A DNA stretch of 33,013 nt from positions 1-33,013 of the forward strand of contig JABDGD010000023.1 in NCBI GenBank assembly GCA_013286205.1, in the 5' to 3' direction. A program made the position numbers and the translations under genes. The notes beneath the pieces were generated by a model. That model searched no databases, was not told the origin of the DNA, and saw nothing but the letters and a program-made list of their open reading frames with translations. Positions 15,768 to 22,625 of this stretch are shown in pieces; position 1 is the first letter of the stretch; every line of letters starts with the position of its first letter. Source of the DNA: Candidatus Firestoneibacteriota bacterium. Its GTDB lineage: Bacteria; Oederibacteriota; Muellerivitia; Muellerivitales; Muellerivitaceae.

Positions 15768-17114
15768 TTATTTCGCGTCCCGCAAGACATGCCGGTACTG
15801 GTCGCTCTTCCAGGCGGCTGACGGTGCTTTGAGTGTTTTTAAATGGTGCTGAACATCCCGCACGATTTTATCCACGTCCAAAACCTCAAAACATTTGGGG
15901 CTTTCACAGGTCTTTGCCATTTTGTTGACGCAAGTAATATTGCGGCAAGGGCTTTGAGAAACATAAGTGCGCGAGGGCGCGTCTTGATTGGCCGGTGGAA
16001 AAAGTGGGTTTTCAGAGTCGTAGCCGGACATGCGGGCGGGCGTAGCGCCAAAGATGCCGCTGACAAAAGTTTTATTCTTAAACTTCACATGGCCGGATCT
16101 TGAGTTTTTACGGGCCGCGGCGATATGCAAGGGGCCCGTATCCCCCGTCATAAACACATCCGCGAAGTCGGTCAAAGCCGCATAGGCGTCAATCGGCAGG
16201 CTGGTTGGCACCACAAAGACTTTCTGGCGCTCTTCCAGCGACAAAGACTCCAACAATTTCTGCTCGACGCCCGCATGGGTAAAACCAGAGCCCAATAGTA
16301 AAGATACATCCATCGCTAATATCTTTTTGAGTATTTCGACCTGATAAGACATGGGAATGAAGGTGTAAGGCGAAGCGGTATCAGGGTTAAAGAAAATAAT
16401 TGGTTTGCCATGCGGAACGCCGCTGGTGGAGATGAAGTTTTCCGCCTTTTCAAAAGCCTTGTCTGAAAGGCTCAAGCCCACCCCCGTAAAGGAAACAAAG
16501 GGACGGATATTAAAATTGGACTCGAGCAGTTTTTGAACAAACTCGTAGGCCTGAAAAAGAAAATGGTTAATCCCCGTCTTGTTCTTTTCGTTCATCATCA
16601 GCTGGGGCGCGACGGTCATAAAGTTGATGATTTTTTGATCCTCAGGGAAAAGCCGTGAATCCTCAAAAAAAGGCGAGCAGTTGAGGCAAAGATCGTAATG
16701 ATTTTCAGCGATCAGTTTTTTAATGCTTTCCACATCCTCGTCAGTGGGAAAAACCGTACCGGTAAACAGGGGATAAAGATGGCTGATGGCCGGGTTGCCC
16801 TCGATGAGCTCGGCGACTGATTTCTTCACCACATAATCAATCCGGGCCTCCGGAAAAAAGTCTCTAAAGGCCTGAACCGCCGCCTGCATCATGATGGCGT
16901 CGCCAATGTGAATATCCGGAATAACCAGGATTCTTTGAAAGGGGGCCCGGCCCAAAAACTTGCGGTTTCTCTCAAATATTTGATGAACCAGAAGCGAGCT
17001 GCCCACAATCGGCAGCACGGTAAAATCAAAAAATTTGGCGCCGGCCCGGGGAAAGTAATTCGTGACCACACTGGTAAGATGAAAAATACTTTTCTGAAGC
17101 TGATTGTCTTGCAT
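15768..17114 (-). CDS. Glycosyltransferase family 9 (heptosyltransferase-like)
   Basis: About 448 residues. The start ATG 17114 is chosen because GGGG lies eight bases before it, while the TTG at 17120 is too close. GT9 enzymes add ADP-heptose or similar sugars to lipopolysaccharide core at the inner membrane. The first nucleotide-sugar-fold motif is RILVIPDIHIGDAIMMQAAV (about 60-80) and the second-domain donor site is FMTGDTGPLHIAAA (about 330-343), both typical. A C-terminal cysteine cluster (SPCRNITCVNKMAKTCESPK, then C) is a feature seen in some GT9 proteins and may bind zinc or form disulfides. It stands alone, without other LPS genes, so its acceptor is unknown. Confidence 0.87.
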   Translation of the reverse strand: MQDNQLQKSIFHLTSVVTNYFPRAGAKFFDFTVLPIVGSSLLVHQIFERNRKFLGRAPFQRILVIPDIHIGDAIMMQAAVQAFRDFFPEARIDYVVKKSVAELIEGNPAISHLYPLFTGTVFPTDEDVESIKKLIAENHYDLCLNCSPFFEDSRLFPEDQKIINFMTVAPQLMMNEKNKTGINHFLFQAYEFVQKLLESNFNIRPFVSFTGVGLSLSDKAFEKAENFISTSGVPHGKPIIFFNPDTASPYTFIPMSYQVEILKKILAMDVSLLLGSGFTHAGVEQKLLESLSLEERQKVFVVPTSLPIDAYAALTDFADVFMTGDTGPLHIAAARKNSRSGHVKFKNKTFVSGIFGATPARMSGYDSENPLFPPANQDAPSRTYVSQSPCRNITCVNKMAKTCESPKCFEVLDVDKIVRDVQHHLKTLKAPSAAWKSDQYRHVLRDAK

Positions 17115-17321
17115 GAGCAATCCCCTTTCGTACGGCTTTACCGATATTGATACTTATAGATGGTGGAGCAAAAGAAATCTTCTCGGACTTGTTTCATTTT
17201 GTAACAAATTGTGTCAGTCCCAGCGCCGCTGTCAGGCGGCCTTCCTCTTTTTTGATTTTGTCTAAAGTGATTCACCGAAGTAAAGGGGGGTGGTCTATTT
17301 TGTGAGAACTTCGTCATTCAT

Positions 17322-17355
17322 AAAAAAAGGCCGGCTCTTTTCAGAACCGGCCTTT
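17322..17355 (-). terminator. Intrinsic terminator of the small lipoprotein gene
   Basis: On the minus strand AAAGGCCGG pairs with CCGGCCTTT around a 12-nt loop that can extend the stem, followed by a run of seven T. It lies 26 bp after the stop codon of the gene at 17381-17554. Confidence 0.88.
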
Positions 17356-17380
17356 CGATTAACAGATCAACGTTAAAAGT

Positions 17381-17554
17381 TTAACGATCCCAGTCATGGC
17401 GATCTTCATGCCATGGATGGCCCGCACGATAACCGTCGTCGTAATCATGGTCATAATGCCACCGGGGACCACGAATTTCGGCGTAACAACCCATATTGGT
17501 CGTCGCCAAAACCGCCGTCACTACCACATACAAACTCAAAATGATTTTCTTCAT
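17381..17554 (-). CDS. Tiny His/Asp-rich lipoprotein
   Basis: A 57-residue product from the ATG at 17554. The open frame reaches 17656, but only the inner Met gives a signal peptide. It begins MKKIILSLYVVVTAVLATTN and reaches Cys22 (NMGC, a lipobox-like site with Met at -2). The mature 35 residues are rich in His, Asp, Tyr and Arg (RWHYDHDYDDGYRAGHPWHE), a composition suited to metal binding, though that is inference. GGTAGG lies before the ATG and a strong terminator follows, making it a monocistronic unit. Confidence 0.7.
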   Translation of the reverse strand: MKKIILSLYVVVTAVLATTNMGCYAEIRGPRWHYDHDYDDGYRAGHPWHEDRHDWDR

Positions 17555-17831
17555 TTGAAACCTACCATTTCCGGCGACTGTCGCCTTTACCACAGGGGTG
17601 AGTAGAGCAAGTAAGGTGCCATTCCCCATCGCGAATTCATTGGCATAAACCGCCAAAACAAAAAACCATTCTCAAAACGATTCATCGATTTTCAATTTGA
17701 TAGCTTTTCCCAGTCTCGAAATCAAAATCTCAAAAAATATCTATCAAAGCGCCGGTCTTCCTTGGCCCGTTTTATGCTTTAAATTAGCCTGTCGTTTAAT
17801 TTTACGAGCTCAAACCCCACAGGAGTTTCAC

Positions 17832-18017
17832 ATGAAAAAAAATACCAAACCAGCCGAACATCAATCACTGCATAAAAGCGGGGCGAAGACCAAAGAAACA
17901 AACTCCTCCACCAGCCCCTCCGTTGATGCTAAAGGCCGCCCTGTGGCCGAAAACGACAATTCTGAGAACTTGTTTGAAGAGCATATTCGGGATCTCGGGA
18001 ACAAAAACCAGCGTTAA
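17832..18017 (+). CDS. Small hydrophilic protein, unknown
   Basis: A 61-residue product from the ATG at 17832 with AGGAG seven bases upstream. It is Lys/Ser/Thr/Asn-rich (TKPAEHQSLHKSGAKTKETN) with an acidic C-terminal part ending HIRDLGNKNQR. It has no signal, span or known domain and is probably disordered. It is the first of three closely spaced plus-strand genes (gaps of 25 and 16 bp), likely one operon with the DUF2934 protein. Confidence 0.65.
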   Translation: MKKNTKPAEHQSLHKSGAKTKETNSSTSPSVDAKGRPVAENDNSENLFEEHIRDLGNKNQR

Positions 18018-18042
18018 CAGAAACTCAATAAAGGATGTCTTG

Positions 18043-18327
18043 ATGCCACACACCAAATCAAAAGAACAAACGAAGCTTGATCAATCCTTTCGCTTTGCCG
18101 ACCCCCACAGCATTGAGGAAGCCGCTTATTACAAGTGGCTCAACCGGGGGCGCCAGGGCGGCGACCCAACCGAAGATTGGCTTGAGGCCGAGCTGGAACT
18201 TCAAAGCAACCTCTATAGCGAGGACGATGATGTGGAAAGAAGCCTGAGTTCTAGTGTGCCAAAAAGATTAAGTAAGACTAACGTGATTGATCAGCTGACG
18301 ATGGCAAGACAACAAGACAAAACCTGA
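18043..18327 (+). CDS. DUF2934-domain protein
   Basis: A 94-residue protein. Residues about 22-50 fit the DUF2934 pattern of Tyr, Trp, Arg-Gly, Gly and Trp-Leu-x-Ala-Glu: IEEAAYYKWLNRGRQGGDPT then EDWLEAELEL. The family is short, of unknown function and common in environmental proteobacteria and Acidobacteria. The C-terminal third is hydrophilic. AAGGA lies seven bases before ATG 18043. It is in the same operon as its two small neighbours. Confidence 0.82.
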   Translation: MPHTKSKEQTKLDQSFRFADPHSIEEAAYYKWLNRGRQGGDPTEDWLEAELELQSNLYSEDDDVERSLSSSVPKRLSKTNVIDQLTMARQQDKT

Positions 18328-18343
18328 TAAGGGAGAAAAACCC

Positions 18344-18604
18344 ATGAAAGCACCCGACCAGCCGAACACCACCCCGCCCACCCCTGCGGAAGAAGCGAAA
18401 GAGAATCAGTTTGAAAAGGAATTAGTCGACCGCGACAAAAACGCGCCTTTTCACCAGAATGTTTACGTTCGCACCTTTCTGGGCGGCCTGCTGATTTTCG
18501 GTCTTCTCTTGTTCTACATCAGGCACATCTCGCGAGAAGGTCATTTAGGAACCTACGGCGGAACACAGCCGCCAATCGTGGCAACGCCGGCGGACAAACC
18601 ATAA
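18344..18604 (+). CDS. Small single-span membrane protein
   Basis: An 86-residue protein, unrecognised. A hydrophilic N-terminal 43 residues (Pro/Glu-rich) is followed by one membrane span (FLGGLLIFGLLLFYI, about 45-59) and a short Gly/Pro-rich tail. GGGAG precedes the ATG by seven bases. Last gene of the three-gene operon. An inverted repeat of the AATTCTCAATT family begins 8 bp after its stop. Confidence 0.65.
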   Translation: MKAPDQPNTTPPTPAEEAKENQFEKELVDRDKNAPFHQNVYVRTFLGGLLIFGLLLFYIRHISREGHLGTYGGTQPPIVATPADKP

Positions 18605-18612
18605 TAAAAAAT

Positions 18613-18750
18613 AATTTTAAATTCTCAATTTTTGAATTATGAATTGTTGTGTCCCATTGGGACGTTCATTTTTAAAGGCTTAAAATAAAAACATTCACGA
18701 AGAGAATCTCAATCATTTAAAATTGAGAATTCAAAATTTAAAATTGTCTT
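18613..18750. repeat. Inverted repeat, AATTCTCAATT word family
   Basis: The left arm 18613-18648 (AATTTTAAATTCTCAATTTT onward) and right arm 18711-18750 contain inverse copies of AATTTTAAATT, AATTCTCAATT and AATTG words, partly in a different order. Between them is a compact palindrome GTCCCATTGGGAC at 18651-18663. It fills the space between convergent genes (plus operon ending 18604, minus sod ending 18773) and may end transcription from both sides. Confidence 0.8.
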
Positions 18751-18772
18751 AAACGGTTACTCAAAGCGTCTG

Positions 18773-19429
18773 TTATTTCCGAAATCGCTTGGAGCTCTTT
18801 TTGAGGGGTTGCTTCCATGCAGTTGGGCGTTTGACCGCCATGGACTGATCAAAGTTTTCTCCCGCAAAATTCCAGTTCAAAACTTTCCAGAAACCTTCCA
18901 CATACTTCGCCCGGGCGTTGCGGTAATCAATGTAATAAGCGTGTTCCCACACATCCATGGTGAATAAGGGCGTGCCCGAAGCGGTGCCGATGGGGGTTTT
19001 CGCGTCGGCCGTGGTGACTATTTTCAACTTTTTATTTTTGAGCAAAACCAGCCAGGCCCATCCCGATCCAAACAGGCCTACCGCCGCGGCGGCAAACTGT
19101 TTTTCAAACTCCGCGTAGCTTCCAAAATTTTGATCAATCGCCTGGGCCAGAGGGCCTTTGGGCGACTGGTTCTTTTCAGCGCTCATGCTTTTCCAATAAA
19201 AGGTGTGGTTCCAATTCTGGGCGGCGTTATTGAACAGCGCCCCGCTGGTATTTTTAACGATATCGGCCAAATCCTTATTCTCGTATTTGGTCCCGGCGAT
19301 TAACTTGTTGAGGTTGTCCACATAGGCCTGGTGATGCTTGCCATAGTGAAATTCCAAGGTTTCCGCCGAAATGTGCGGCGAAAGCGCGTCCTTCCCATAG
19401 GGTAGTTGCGGCAGTGTGAACGGTGGCAT
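18773..19429 (-). CDS. sodB: Superoxide dismutase, Fe-type
   Basis: Converts superoxide to hydrogen peroxide and oxygen. A 218-residue Fe/Mn SOD with all metal ligands: His28 (EFHYGKHHQAYV), His75 (NWNHTFYW), Asp159 and His163 (DVWEHAYY). Gln71 in NNAAQNWNH is the outer-sphere glutamine position typical of the Fe form rather than Mn. There is no signal peptide, so it is cytoplasmic. A 20-residue basic extension (AWKQPLKKSSKRFRK) beyond the usual end is unusual and might bind nucleic acid. AAAGGAG lies five bases before the ATG. Confidence 0.96.
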   Translation of the reverse strand: MPPFTLPQLPYGKDALSPHISAETLEFHYGKHHQAYVDNLNKLIAGTKYENKDLADIVKNTSGALFNNAAQNWNHTFYWKSMSAEKNQSPKGPLAQAIDQNFGSYAEFEKQFAAAAVGLFGSGWAWLVLLKNKKLKIVTTADAKTPIGTASGTPLFTMDVWEHAYYIDYRNARAKYVEGFWKVLNWNFAGENFDQSMAVKRPTAWKQPLKKSSKRFRK

Positions 19430-19480
19430 AACGGCTCCTTTAATTTTGATGCAAGTTTGACCTGCTATTTCTTTGTTTCG

Positions 19481-19765
19481 TTACTGATTCACCGGGTCGC
19501 CAGTGGAGCTGCCGGTGGAGGGCGGTGTGCCGTTGCCCGTGGAAGTTTGGCCGGCGTCTATCGCGTCCAAAGTTTTCGGCGATTGTTTGGCGGTGTATTT
19601 ATTCACCGCGCCATAATCGGCGCCCAAAGGTTTTTCATTCGTTGAAACAGCCGGACTTTGGCTGTCCGTGCCGGCCATGGTGCCGGTTCGAGTAGCGGCG
19701 CAGCCCGAGGCGAAGCCCATCAGCACCAATAGAAGGCCGGCCAGCCATTTGTCGATCGTTCTCAT
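19481..19765 (-). CDS. Small lipoprotein, low-complexity
   Basis: A 94-residue protein. The signal peptide WLAGLLLVLMGFASGC ends in a good lipobox (ASG-Cys22). The mature part is Ser/Thr/Gly/Asn-rich with no cysteine after Cys22 and no recognised domain (TSTGNGTPPSTGSSTGDPVN at the end). GAAGGAG lies before the ATG. It is located downstream-side of a 379 bp divergent intergenic region with strong inverted repeats. Confidence 0.75.
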   Translation of the reverse strand: MRTIDKWLAGLLLVLMGFASGCAATRTGTMAGTDSQSPAVSTNEKPLGADYGAVNKYTAKQSPKTLDAIDAGQTSTGNGTPPSTGSSTGDPVNQ

Positions 19766-19872
19766 GTTCTTCTCCTTCGTGACTTGGTATTGAGATTTAT
19801 TAAAGCAAGTTATGTACCCAATCCCGACGATCCCGTGGCGGCTTCTTTTATTGAATGACCGTTATTCACAAC

Positions 19873-19890
19873 ATTTTTCACATGAAAAAT
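19873..19890. promoter_or_regulatory. 18-bp palindrome resembling a parS-type site
   Basis: ATTTTTCACATGAAAAAT has 8-bp perfect arms. Its inner 16 bp match 13 of 16 positions of the Bacillus-type parS TGTTTCACGTGAAACA. It lies in the 19766-20144 gene-free region, about 8 kb from the ParB-like gene. It may equally be an unrelated operator. Confidence 0.35.
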
Positions 19891-19949
19891 TACCCAAAAT
19901 GAGCTTTTTACCACTCAATTGAAAAGTCTCGCCCGGTTAGAAGCTATCA

Positions 19950-19990
19950 CCCCTATCAAATTGAATTTTCGGTTATCGGTTTGATAGGGG
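19950..19990. promoter_or_regulatory. Perfect 11-bp inverted repeat, candidate operator or leader hairpin
   Basis: CCCCTATCAAA (19950-19960) and TTTGATAGGGG (19980-19990) are exact inverted arms with a 19-nt spacer. The element lies in the 379 bp gene-free stretch between the divergent lipoprotein (ends 19765) and the small membrane gene at 20145. I see no other gene in that stretch. Confidence 0.55.
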
Positions 19991-20144
19991 CTGTTCGAAT
20001 AATTGTAAAAGCTCTATTGAATATCGATATAACGAGGGCCATTTGCTTCGAAAAATGATCCTTCGGCTGGCACGGGACCCTTTCTACACGGGCACATTCC
20101 TTGCTTTATATTTCCTTACAGAAACGCTTTGAAAGAGAAAACAA

Positions 20145-20297
20145 ATGAAACTGCTCCAAAATAGTAAAGGCGAAGGCAATATTTACTTGCCCGTTTCAGG
20201 GGTCGTCGTGGTTATCGCCATCATCTTCTTTCTTTGGTATTACAACGAACATCGAAACGATGTGGTGATTCACCCGCCTCACATTGAAGTGCATTAA
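20145..20297 (+). CDS. 50-residue single-span membrane protein
   Basis: The ORF from the ATG at 20145 reads MKLLQNSKGEGNIYLPVSGV, then the membrane span VVVIAIIFFLWYY, then a short tail NEHRNDVVIHPPHIEVH with three histidines. AAGAG lies about ten bases before the ATG. Too short for most gene callers. The His-rich tail could face the periplasm. Followed by the PLDc_N-type gene after 52 bp on the same strand, so co-expression is likely. Function unknown. Confidence 0.65.
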   Translation: MKLLQNSKGEGNIYLPVSGVVVVIAIIFFLWYYNEHRNDVVIHPPHIEVH

Positions 20298-20349
20298 CCA
20301 TCCCGGTTCGACCGGAACAGATGGGATTTAATTTGAAAGGAAAACAAAC

Positions 20350-20541
20350 ATGATTACGAGCTTGATTGGTTTACTTATTTTTTGCGCGGACATTTTCGCC
20401 ATTGTGAATATCGTCAGGAGCAGTTTGCCAACCGGCAACAAGGTTTTGTGGTGCCTCTTGGTTTTCGTGCTGCCTGTTTTGGGTTTAATCATCTGGTTCG
20501 CCGCGGGCCCCAGGGATGGAAAAGGACTGAGGCTGAACTAG
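20350..20541 (+). CDS. PLDc_N-type small membrane protein
   Basis: A 63-residue protein matching the phospholipase D-nuclease N-terminal (PLDc_N) two-span module. Span 1 is LIGLLIFCADIFAIVNIVRS, then the conserved loop LPTGNKVLW, then span 2 CLLVFVLPVLGLIIWFAAGP. As a free-standing module its role is unknown, and relatives occur in stress and envelope contexts. AAAGGAAAAC lies before the ATG. Confidence 0.85.
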   Translation: MITSLIGLLIFCADIFAIVNIVRSSLPTGNKVLWCLLVFVLPVLGLIIWFAAGPRDGKGLRLN

Positions 20542-20610
20542 TAATAATCAGACGCGGCCATGGCTAAATGAGCTAGAGTGGGACACGAATTGCGAAGCAA
20601 GGAGGGTTCC

Positions 20611-20664
20611 ATGGCTAAGAGAGAAAAGAAGGCGAACAAGAACAAAAGCAAAAAACGTAAATAG
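20611..20664 (+). CDS. 17-residue highly basic microprotein
   Basis: ATG at 20611 gives MAKREKKANKNKSKKRK, 10 of 17 residues Lys or Arg. A very strong AAGGAGGG ribosome site lies four to five bases upstream, and an intrinsic terminator begins 25 bp after the stop, so a complete expression unit is visible. Its composition resembles the basic tails of ribosomal or nucleic-acid-binding proteins. No family is recognised. Confidence 0.6.
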   Translation: MAKREKKANKNKSKKRK

Positions 20665-20688
20665 AACCGTTTAATATCGAGCTTATCA

Positions 20689-20717
20689 AGCCTGAACTTT
20701 CCGTTCAGGCTTTTTTT
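20689..20717 (+). terminator. Intrinsic terminator
   Basis: AGCCTGAAC pairs perfectly with GTTCAGGCT around a TTTCC loop, and a run of T follows to 20717. It closes the microprotein unit. Confidence 0.93.
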
Positions 20718-20723
20718 ATGCCG

Positions 20724-20963
20724 TTACCAGGAAATGCTTTTGTTGAGATTGGCTTCGATAAACGAGGAGGTGACGCTTTCAAAAAAGCCCTGCTGGTTGG
20801 GCGGAGCGATAAAATTCATTTTGCCGCCTTCCCCATCCCAGACGACCGCCACGTTGCCCTTAAAACCCGCGGCTTTGGACTTGGCTTGAAAGAGCCTGAT
20901 CATGGAAAGCTGTTCTTCTTTAGATCTAAAAGCGAACGAACCCGTTACCGGAAAAATGACCAC
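20724..20963 (-). CDS. Possible small protein or 5'-decayed gene
   Basis: 79 codons from GTG 20963, with no good ribosome site. The composition looks like a real soluble protein (FQAKSKAAGFKGNVAVVWDG, MNFIAPPNQQGFFESVTSSF). The frame stays open upstream to about 21050 with plausible sequence (LFIPTYKIVHFTAPGID) but without any ATG, GTG or TTG. The visible ORF may therefore be the end of a gene that lost its start. An overlapping plus-strand ORF (20718-21035) has less protein-like composition. No family recognised. Confidence 0.45.
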   Translation of the reverse strand: MVIFPVTGSFAFRSKEEQLSMIRLFQAKSKAAGFKGNVAVVWDGEGGKMNFIAPPNQQGFFESVTSSFIEANLNKSISW

Positions 20964-21115
20964 ATCGATACCCGGCGCCGTGAAATGAACAATTTTATAA
21001 GTGGGAATAAAAAGCCGCCTTTCACTACTAACTGAGGCGGATGCAGGGCTGATGTTTGAAAAGCCCTTATCTCAATTCGCGTCTAAAACCTGATCTATCC
21101 TACCTTATTTAGACC

Positions 21116-21985
21116 CTAACAAAAGTACCGAGTTTTAAACCTCTCTAAAACATCTCGATATAACCCTTTAGGCGCCATCAAACCCTTTTCCACCACCTCT
21201 TCCAGCGGGACAAACCGCACCATATTGCCGAAAGGCTTTTTGAGCATCTTTTTAAACCGAGTCACTTTAGTTTGGGTTTCTTTGTCATCCGCCAGGCCCA
21301 GGGTAAAACTATAAACCTTCTTTTGCGGGTACCTGGCATAGGCCAGGGTTAATAGAAAGTTGCGGGCAATTTGGTTAAAACCCGACTGAGGCGGATATGC
21401 CGCCAATCCCTTGGCGTTAAAAATATCAAAACTCTTCGCCAGGGCATGCCACCTTTTGCCGCCGCCCACCCGCTTTTCATCCAACCCTTCCAAGTATTTC
21501 ACTTCAATACCAAGAATGGATTCCACACCTTGAGCGTCTTTAAAAACAATGACCGCGTCAAAGGAGGTGGCCACCTTTTTAAACCCCTCGATTTTGGGAA
21601 GTTTTTCTAAATCCACACTGACGACTTTGTCGATGGGCAATGAGGGAAACATGCTTTTGACCATCTGGCTGGCCGCCGGGTCTTTTTGAAGGACGCCCAT
21701 TTTGAGATTGGTAAAAAGGTTAAAGCAAAGAGCCTGGCTGGAAACCAGATTGCCCAGTACCCTTTCGCGGTTTACAAACACCCGCCAGCTTCGGGACCGT
21801 TTAACGATGTAAAGATGGGCTTCGCTGGAAATAAAATTGAGACCCTTTTCAGCCTGTTCGAGTTTTAACTGATGACCTATGTCTCGCCGGCGGTTGGACC
21901 GCAGACCCAGCATTTGGGCGTGCTTTGTTTTTTGGAGGGAACGGTATTTGTCTAAAAAACTTTTAGCGTGGTTTTTACTTTTCAT
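21116..21985 (-). CDS. PD-(D/E)XK restriction-endonuclease-like protein (PGN_0703-like)
   Basis: A 289-residue protein. The nuclease signature is Asp143 in SFDAVIVFKD followed by Glu161-Val-Lys163 in GIEVKYLE, the PD-ExK arrangement. NLVSSQALCFNLFTNL at about 79-94 is reminiscent of PGN_0703-family putative restriction endonucleases. The very basic N-terminal 35 residues may contact DNA. There is no methyltransferase gene nearby, so a classical restriction system is not supported. The start overlaps the thioredoxin gene by 11 bp, indicating translational coupling. The 80 bp after the stop hold nothing I recognise. Confidence 0.75.
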   Translation of the reverse strand: MKSKNHAKSFLDKYRSLQKTKHAQMLGLRSNRRRDIGHQLKLEQAEKGLNFISSEAHLYIVKRSRSWRVFVNRERVLGNLVSSQALCFNLFTNLKMGVLQKDPAASQMVKSMFPSLPIDKVVSVDLEKLPKIEGFKKVATSFDAVIVFKDAQGVESILGIEVKYLEGLDEKRVGGGKRWHALAKSFDIFNAKGLAAYPPQSGFNQIARNFLLTLAYARYPQKKVYSFTLGLADDKETQTKVTRFKKMLKKPFGNMVRFVPLEEVVEKGLMAPKGLYRDVLERFKTRYFC

Positions 21986-22439
21986 GAACCGGTTTGGAGG
22001 ACTTGGGAAGGAATTGAGCTAATTCTTTTTCGATGTCCGACTCGGGCGGAACACCTTCCCACCGGTCTACTGCCTTGCCTTTTTTGAACACAAAAGTCGT
22101 CGGCACCACTTGCGACTGGGTGGCCGCGTATAAACTGGGGCTTTTATCCACGTCGACCCGCACGACCTTTAAACGGCCCGCGTATTTTTGAGCCAGTCGA
22201 TCCACCATGGGACCGTACATGCGGCAGGGGCCGCACCACACCGCGAAAAAATCGACCAGCACCGGCACTTTTGACTTAATCACTTCCGCTTGAAAATTAT
22301 CTTCGGTCACCGTGATCACCTCAACGGCAGGCGCGGCGCTTTTACCAAAACTTGGTTCGGGCATGGAGGATTGCAGGGCGATGGTGAGAAACAAAAACGC
22401 CGCCACAAGAAACATTAAAACTGGTTGAACATGACGCAT
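21975..22439 (-). CDS. Membrane-anchored or exported thioredoxin-like protein
   Basis: A 154-residue protein. An N-terminal hydrophobic stretch (VLMFLVAAFLFLTIALQSS, about 7-25) is a signal or anchor. A thioredoxin fold follows with active site WCGPC at 68-72 and the cis-proline loop VVPTTFVF (about 111-118). It probably acts in the periplasm as a thiol reductase or oxidase. GAAGAAGG lies six bases before the ATG. No DsbD/CcdA partner is visible. The end overlaps the nuclease gene start. Confidence 0.9.
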   Translation of the reverse strand: MRHVQPVLMFLVAAFLFLTIALQSSMPEPSFGKSAAPAVEVITVTEDNFQAEVIKSKVPVLVDFFAVWCGPCRMYGPMVDRLAQKYAGRLKVVRVDVDKSPSLYAATQSQVVPTTFVFKKGKAVDRWEGVPPESDIEKELAQFLPKSSKPVHEK

Positions 22440-22555
22440 CCGAGGCCTTCTTCCCCGCTGAAAAAGATATCCGGCGGCTTATTGATCAATACGCTCTTGG
22501 CCGCTGAAAGGTTACTGCTTGTCATTGTAAGCCTTGGCCATCTTCATTTGTAGTC

Positions 22556-22583
22556 TTGACAAGATGGTATACACTTGTATACT
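22556..22583 (+). promoter_or_regulatory. Strong sigma-70-type promoter
   Basis: TTGACA (22556-22561), 16-bp spacer, TATACT (22578-22583). Expected transcription start near 22590, with a leader of about 36 nt to the gene at 22626. Confidence 0.8.
22567..22582. promoter_or_regulatory. GTATAC-n4-GTATAC operator candidate inside the promoter
   Basis: Two GTATAC half-sites (22567-22572, 22577-22582) separated by ACTT form a palindromic unit covering the spacer and -10 hexamer. GTATAC-containing palindromes are common targets of GntR-family repressors, so repression by steric block is likely if a regulator exists. No regulator gene is adjacent. Confidence 0.5.
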
Positions 22584-22625
22584 ACCTTAAGTCAGACAGG
22601 TTGATATCGATCTAGGAGAGGGCCC

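Noticed and set aside
17225..17258. GCCGC/GCGGC hairpin followed by a T-rich stretch, as a plus-strand terminator
   Set aside because: The stem is only five pairs and no plus-strand gene ends before it.
20718..21035. 105-codon plus-strand frame after the terminator
   Set aside because: It starts right behind a terminator without a ribosome site; the opposite strand has more protein-like sequence.
21116..21985. Classical restriction-modification system
   Set aside because: Nuclease-like residues are present, but no methyltransferase or specificity gene lies nearby.
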